Assembly (NCBI GenBank): GCA_016929795.1
Contig: JAFGIA010000083.1
Coordinates: 1-25,739 of the forward strand
Length of the DNA stretch: 25,739 nt
Direction of reading: 5' to 3'
Source: Anaerolineae bacterium
GTDB taxonomy: Bacteria; Chloroflexota; Anaerolineae; JAAYZQ01
Part shown: positions 22,920 through 25,739 of the stretch, in pieces
How positions within the stretch are numbered: position 1 is the first letter of the stretch
How the letters are laid out: each line of letters opens with the position of its first letter
Notes under the pieces: model-generated
What the model saw: only the letters and a program-made list of their open reading frames with translations
Databases searched by the model: none
What the model was told of the DNA's origin: nothing
Translations under genes and position numbers: made by a program

Positions 22920-25739
22920 TCATTTCACCTGCACGACCTGTCCAGAACCAGGAATGACGAAATCTTGTAGTTCTGGCACCAGGTCTGGTGGAATATAAAG
23001 CTGGTCTTCGGCAAAGCGAACATCTACTAGCTTCGGGCCCGATATGTTCCCTGTACCTTCTTCCGGCATTGCAGCTGAACGCAGCGATCGTACCCATTGT
23101 TCATCCACCTCAAACGCAACGATCCTAGCGCCGGGACCTCGCTTCTGCAAGAACTCCTCAGCACGCGCGCGAGAGCCGAAATTGAGAAACGCACCTTTCT
23201 CGGGATTTATCTTCACCTGTCCACTTGGGGCAATGTTCACCAATTCTTTACTGCCTCCCCCTTCTACGCGGTAGACAATACGACCACCGTTTGGCCCGCG
23301 CTCAAGTGGCCTCACCAGACGCGGAACCTGGGCAGGATCTAACTCTGCTAACCTTGGTGGGAACTCTGTTGGTCCTGTAATTTCACCCTGAGGTCGCACC
23401 TGTGCGAAAAGTTGATCGATGTCCTCTGGACCTGGCAGGTCTACCGTTGCCGAGCGTGAACCCCTGAGAAAGCCTTGTGCTTCCCCATGTTGGCTAGCTG
23501 CCTCTTGCCGCAGTTGCGCCGCACGTTGCCGCATCCTGGCAGCGCGGTCAGGTCGCGTTGCTTCGACCTTGGTTGCTCGTCGTTCCAGGTTCGCTGCTTT
23601 GGCTTCGTTTGCGTTGGCCGTGCGTCTCAAAGCCGCCCCTCTCTGGCGCTGTCTCAAACTAGGTGTCGGCGGAGCAGCCGCAGAAGTGACGCCAGAGGTG
23701 ATTGCGCCGGTTACGGCTGCTCGCTTGATATCCTCAAGTGAGCCTCCCGTGACATATGCCCCGGCAGCGCCGCCGAGAGCGCCGGTACCTGTGCCGGCCA
23801 GCACTCGAGTGACGGCTGATCGGCTACTCAGTAATCGGCTACTTGCCCCACCTAGGGCACCGCCGATAGTTCCGGACAGGCCCCCTTTGCCGGCAGCTTC
23901 CAATACCTCAGTGGCGGACTTGCCTTCCAGTGCCGCTTCGGCCCCGCCACCGGTGGCTCCGCCGGCGAAACCAGAAACGCCCCCTCTGACGATTCTACCG
24001 GTCGTGGTGACACCCTGCCCCAGCACGTTGCCGGCGCCGGCTGAAACCACGCCAGTAGCAGCAGCGACGGTGCCCTGTTTCGCACCAGCTGTAAATTCTC
24101 GTCCCGCTTCCGCCAGATTCACGTCACCGGTCAGAGCCTGGCCTGCCACATTCGAGCCTCCACGCAGAACGCCGCCGGCTAGCGCACCGCCACCAACAAC
24201 AACCGTGCCCGTACCGACCGCTGCTGTGCCAGTAGCTGCGACTCCAGTCAGCCCTGCACCGCCGGTTAGTGTCGTAGCCGCACCAAACACAACAGGCGCA
24301 GCAAGCGCGGCTCCAATACCAATGGCAATGCTGAAAGACAGATCGCGCGTTAGCTCGAGAACTGAGACGGTCATTTCGGCTGTACTGATGATCTCGTTTA
24401 CATAGGCTTTTGACAGCAAATTGGCCTTGGCAGCAGACTCTCCGGCGTTAATCAGGAATCCGGCTGCCCTTTCAAATCTGCCCCTTTGTGCAAAGGTCTG
24501 TGCTGCATCAACATTTGCGCGAGCAAACTTCACGTCTTGCCGTAGTTCTACGCCAGGGTCGTCAATATTTCCGAACGTTTGGACAAAAAACGCCACAACA
24601 GGCTGATCCTCATTGATCTCCTGCTGGTAACGGTATCTGTCACTCGCTTCGCTGGCTGTGCTTCTAATTTTTCTCACACCACGGAGAAATTGCTTCTGTA
24701 CATTCTGCCGAATTTCCTGTACTTCGGACTCATGCAATTGAATCAATTCATCTCCGATGGCCAACATATAGAAGCCGGGACGCTCAGACATGGGTTGAAT
24801 GCCGTCTACCCGCCTTGCTGACTCGATCAGCTGTTGATTGGCATCACCCATCTCTGGCCCTATCGTGTGCTGAATCTTGCTAGCACGGCGCTCACGAGCC
24901 CGCTGGATTCGACTCTCTTGAAGTGATGGGGACAGATTCTGCAATTCCTGTTGTAAAATAGCACGCTCGTCCCGCGATAGATCATCACGTCGGAGCCAGG
25001 CCATGATTCGATCGATCTCCTGCCGTACCTCGTTATCGTTTTGGTACTGGACACTCGTTCGTTCACGCAAGATGCGCGGGCTCTGAAGTTCCTGCTCATC
25101 TTGAGTTGTCTCAGCCTGCTGTGTGCGCGCGCTACGTGATCGCCGACGACGCCTTCCCCGTTTTGGGCGTCGCCGTGCAGATTTTTCGCGGCTTCTGGCT
25201 TCTGCTTGTAGTTCAGCTAATGCCTCTTCCAGGCGGGCAGACTCGGGCGTTGACGTAGTCTGGTAGCCAAGCCATTGCTGGATCTTGTCGATGTCATCCA
25301 GGAGTTGGGTATAGCTCCACGAATGAATATCGGGCGTGCTCTCGAGCCAATCCTCAACGGTACGTGCGAGACCTACTCCGGTCGCACCTTGAACCGTGAC
25401 CGGGTCAGTCGTAGTAACCGCTGTTCTTGCCGCCGCATCCGCATCATGTTCATGTACAGCATGGGGGTTGACCTCCGGTGTGACTCCTCCACGTTCCTGC
25501 TGGATGACATGGGCAAGCTCGTGAGAAAGGAGCGCTGCGCCGTTCCGACTTTGAGGGCTATAACGGCCTTCAGCAAAGACAACGTCGTGACCAACCGTGT
25601 AGGCTTGGGCGTTGACTGCTCGTGCCGACGCAGCTGCCTGCGCATCCGTATGTATACGGACATCTCCAAAGTCGCGGCTGAATCTGGCTTCCATTTCAGC
25701 GCGGATGTCTGGATCCAGAGGGCGGCCGGGCGAGTGCAG
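22920..25739 (-). CDS. eCIS-core (DUF4157) cargo protein with polymorphic-toxin-like C-terminus, partial
   Basis: The 5' end lies outside the window: the frame stays open to the edge, and the 15 codons before the first ATG (LHSPGRPLDPDIRAE) are themselves typical DUF4157 sequence. 939 residues are visible; numbers below count from the ATG at 25694. Residues 1-70 complete the eCIS-core domain with HELAH (58-62), a metalloprotease-like motif often present in eCIS-associated proteins. An arginine-rich patch follows (171-190), then a charged helical region (200-450), a Gly/Ala-rich, membrane-seeking or flexible region (455-675) and an Arg/Ala helix (680-745). The C-terminal domain (785-924: GGRIVYRVEGGG; FLNFGSRARAEEFLQKRG; VAFEVDEQWVRSLR; IPGSG) looks like a polymorphic toxin tip. 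It is likely loaded into the particle as an effector. The enzymatic activity is not identifiable by eye. Confidence 0.8.
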   Translation of the reverse strand: MHSPGRPLDPDIRAEMEARFSRDFGDVRIHTDAQAAASARAVNAQAYTVGHDVVFAEGRYSPQSRNGAALLSHELAHVIQQERGGVTPEVNPHAVHEHDADAAARTAVTTTDPVTVQGATGVGLARTVEDWLESTPDIHSWSYTQLLDDIDKIQQWLGYQTTSTPESARLEEALAELQAEARSREKSARRRPKRGRRRRRSRSARTQQAETTQDEQELQSPRILRERTSVQYQNDNEVRQEIDRIMAWLRRDDLSRDERAILQQELQNLSPSLQESRIQRARERRASKIQHTIGPEMGDANQQLIESARRVDGIQPMSERPGFYMLAIGDELIQLHESEVQEIRQNVQKQFLRGVRKIRSTASEASDRYRYQQEINEDQPVVAFFVQTFGNIDDPGVELRQDVKFARANVDAAQTFAQRGRFERAAGFLINAGESAAKANLLSKAYVNEIISTAEMTVSVLELTRDLSFSIAIGIGAALAAPVVFGAATTLTGGAGLTGVAATGTAAVGTGTVVVGGGALAGGVLRGGSNVAGQALTGDVNLAEAGREFTAGAKQGTVAAATGVVSAGAGNVLGQGVTTTGRIVRGGVSGFAGGATGGGAEAALEGKSATEVLEAAGKGGLSGTIGGALGGASSRLLSSRSAVTRVLAGTGTGALGGAAGAYVTGGSLEDIKRAAVTGAITSGVTSAAAPPTPSLRQRQRGAALRRTANANEAKAANLERRATKVEATRPDRAARMRQRAAQLRQEAASQHGEAQGFLRGSRSATVDLPGPEDIDQLFAQVRPQGEITGPTEFPPRLAELDPAQVPRLVRPLERGPNGGRIVYRVEGGGSKELVNIAPSGQVKINPEKGAFLNFGSRARAEEFLQKRGPGARIVAFEVDEQWVRSLRSAAMPEEGTGNISGPKLVDVRFAEDQLYIPPDLVPELQDFVIPGSGQVVQVK

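Noticed and set aside
23419..24405. A 328-codon plus-strand open frame rich in Pro, Ala and Val
   Set aside because: It mirrors the Gly/Ala-rich segment of the cargo gene; repetitive GC-rich codons leave the opposite strand open.
1..25739. CRISPR array, tRNA or rRNA, insertion sequence
   Set aside because: I saw no regularly spaced direct repeats, no cloverleaf-like or rRNA-like sequence and no transposase in either strand.

Overview
The window carries most of one contractile-injection-system (phage-tail-like, eCIS/Afp/PVC type) gene cluster. Every recognisable gene lies on the minus strand, so transcription runs from the right edge to about position 600. Base composition is GC-rich and gene spacing is very tight (overlaps of 4-22 nt are common). 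The gene set resembles extracellular CIS loci of environmental bacteria such as Chloroflexota (tube, sheath, Pvc16-type cap, a DUF6760-like small protein, two long gpJ-type baseplate proteins and a family of 'HNR-LHG' proteins). That taxonomic guess comes from recalled family patterns, not a search, and is weak.

Layout in transcription order. (1) 25739-22920: a cargo protein cut by the right window edge, with an eCIS-core (DUF4157) HELAH domain, an arginine-rich patch, a long Gly/Ala-rich region and a polymorphic-toxin-like C-terminus. (2) 22808-22610: a broken TIR-domain gene with at least two frameshifts. (3) 22404-21451: a coiled-coil protein, then a Pvc16-type cap protein carrying an Ig-like C-terminal domain. 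(4) 20421-17993: one sheath gene and one inner-tube gene. (5) 17975-17449: a small tail-assembly-chaperone-like gene overlapping a DUF6760-like reading frame. A slippery heptamer, an upstream Shine-Dalgarno-like GGAGG and a downstream hairpin suggest the second frame is made by a programmed -1 frameshift, as in the G/GT chaperones of phage tails. (6) 17435-13209: a hypothetical protein, LysM tube-baseplate adaptor, gpD-type hub, gpV-type spike, PAAR tip and gp25. (7) 13212-7634: two baseplate-J proteins; the first is 1151 aa and carries an Ig-like insertion. (8) 7646-601: four proteins sharing a new-looking N-terminal domain, interrupted by a beta-propeller/tail-protein-I fusion.

Together these encode the tube, sheath, cap, hub, spike and baseplate wedge of an injection particle, a probable cargo, and an expanded set of baseplate-peripheral proteins that may take the place of classical fibres. 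No AAA+ ATPase, long tape measure or classical fibre gene is visible; they may lie beyond the right edge or be absent. The left 600 bases hold no convincing gene but do contain a rightward terminator, a near-consensus leftward promoter with its -35 inside a palindrome, and inverted repeats.
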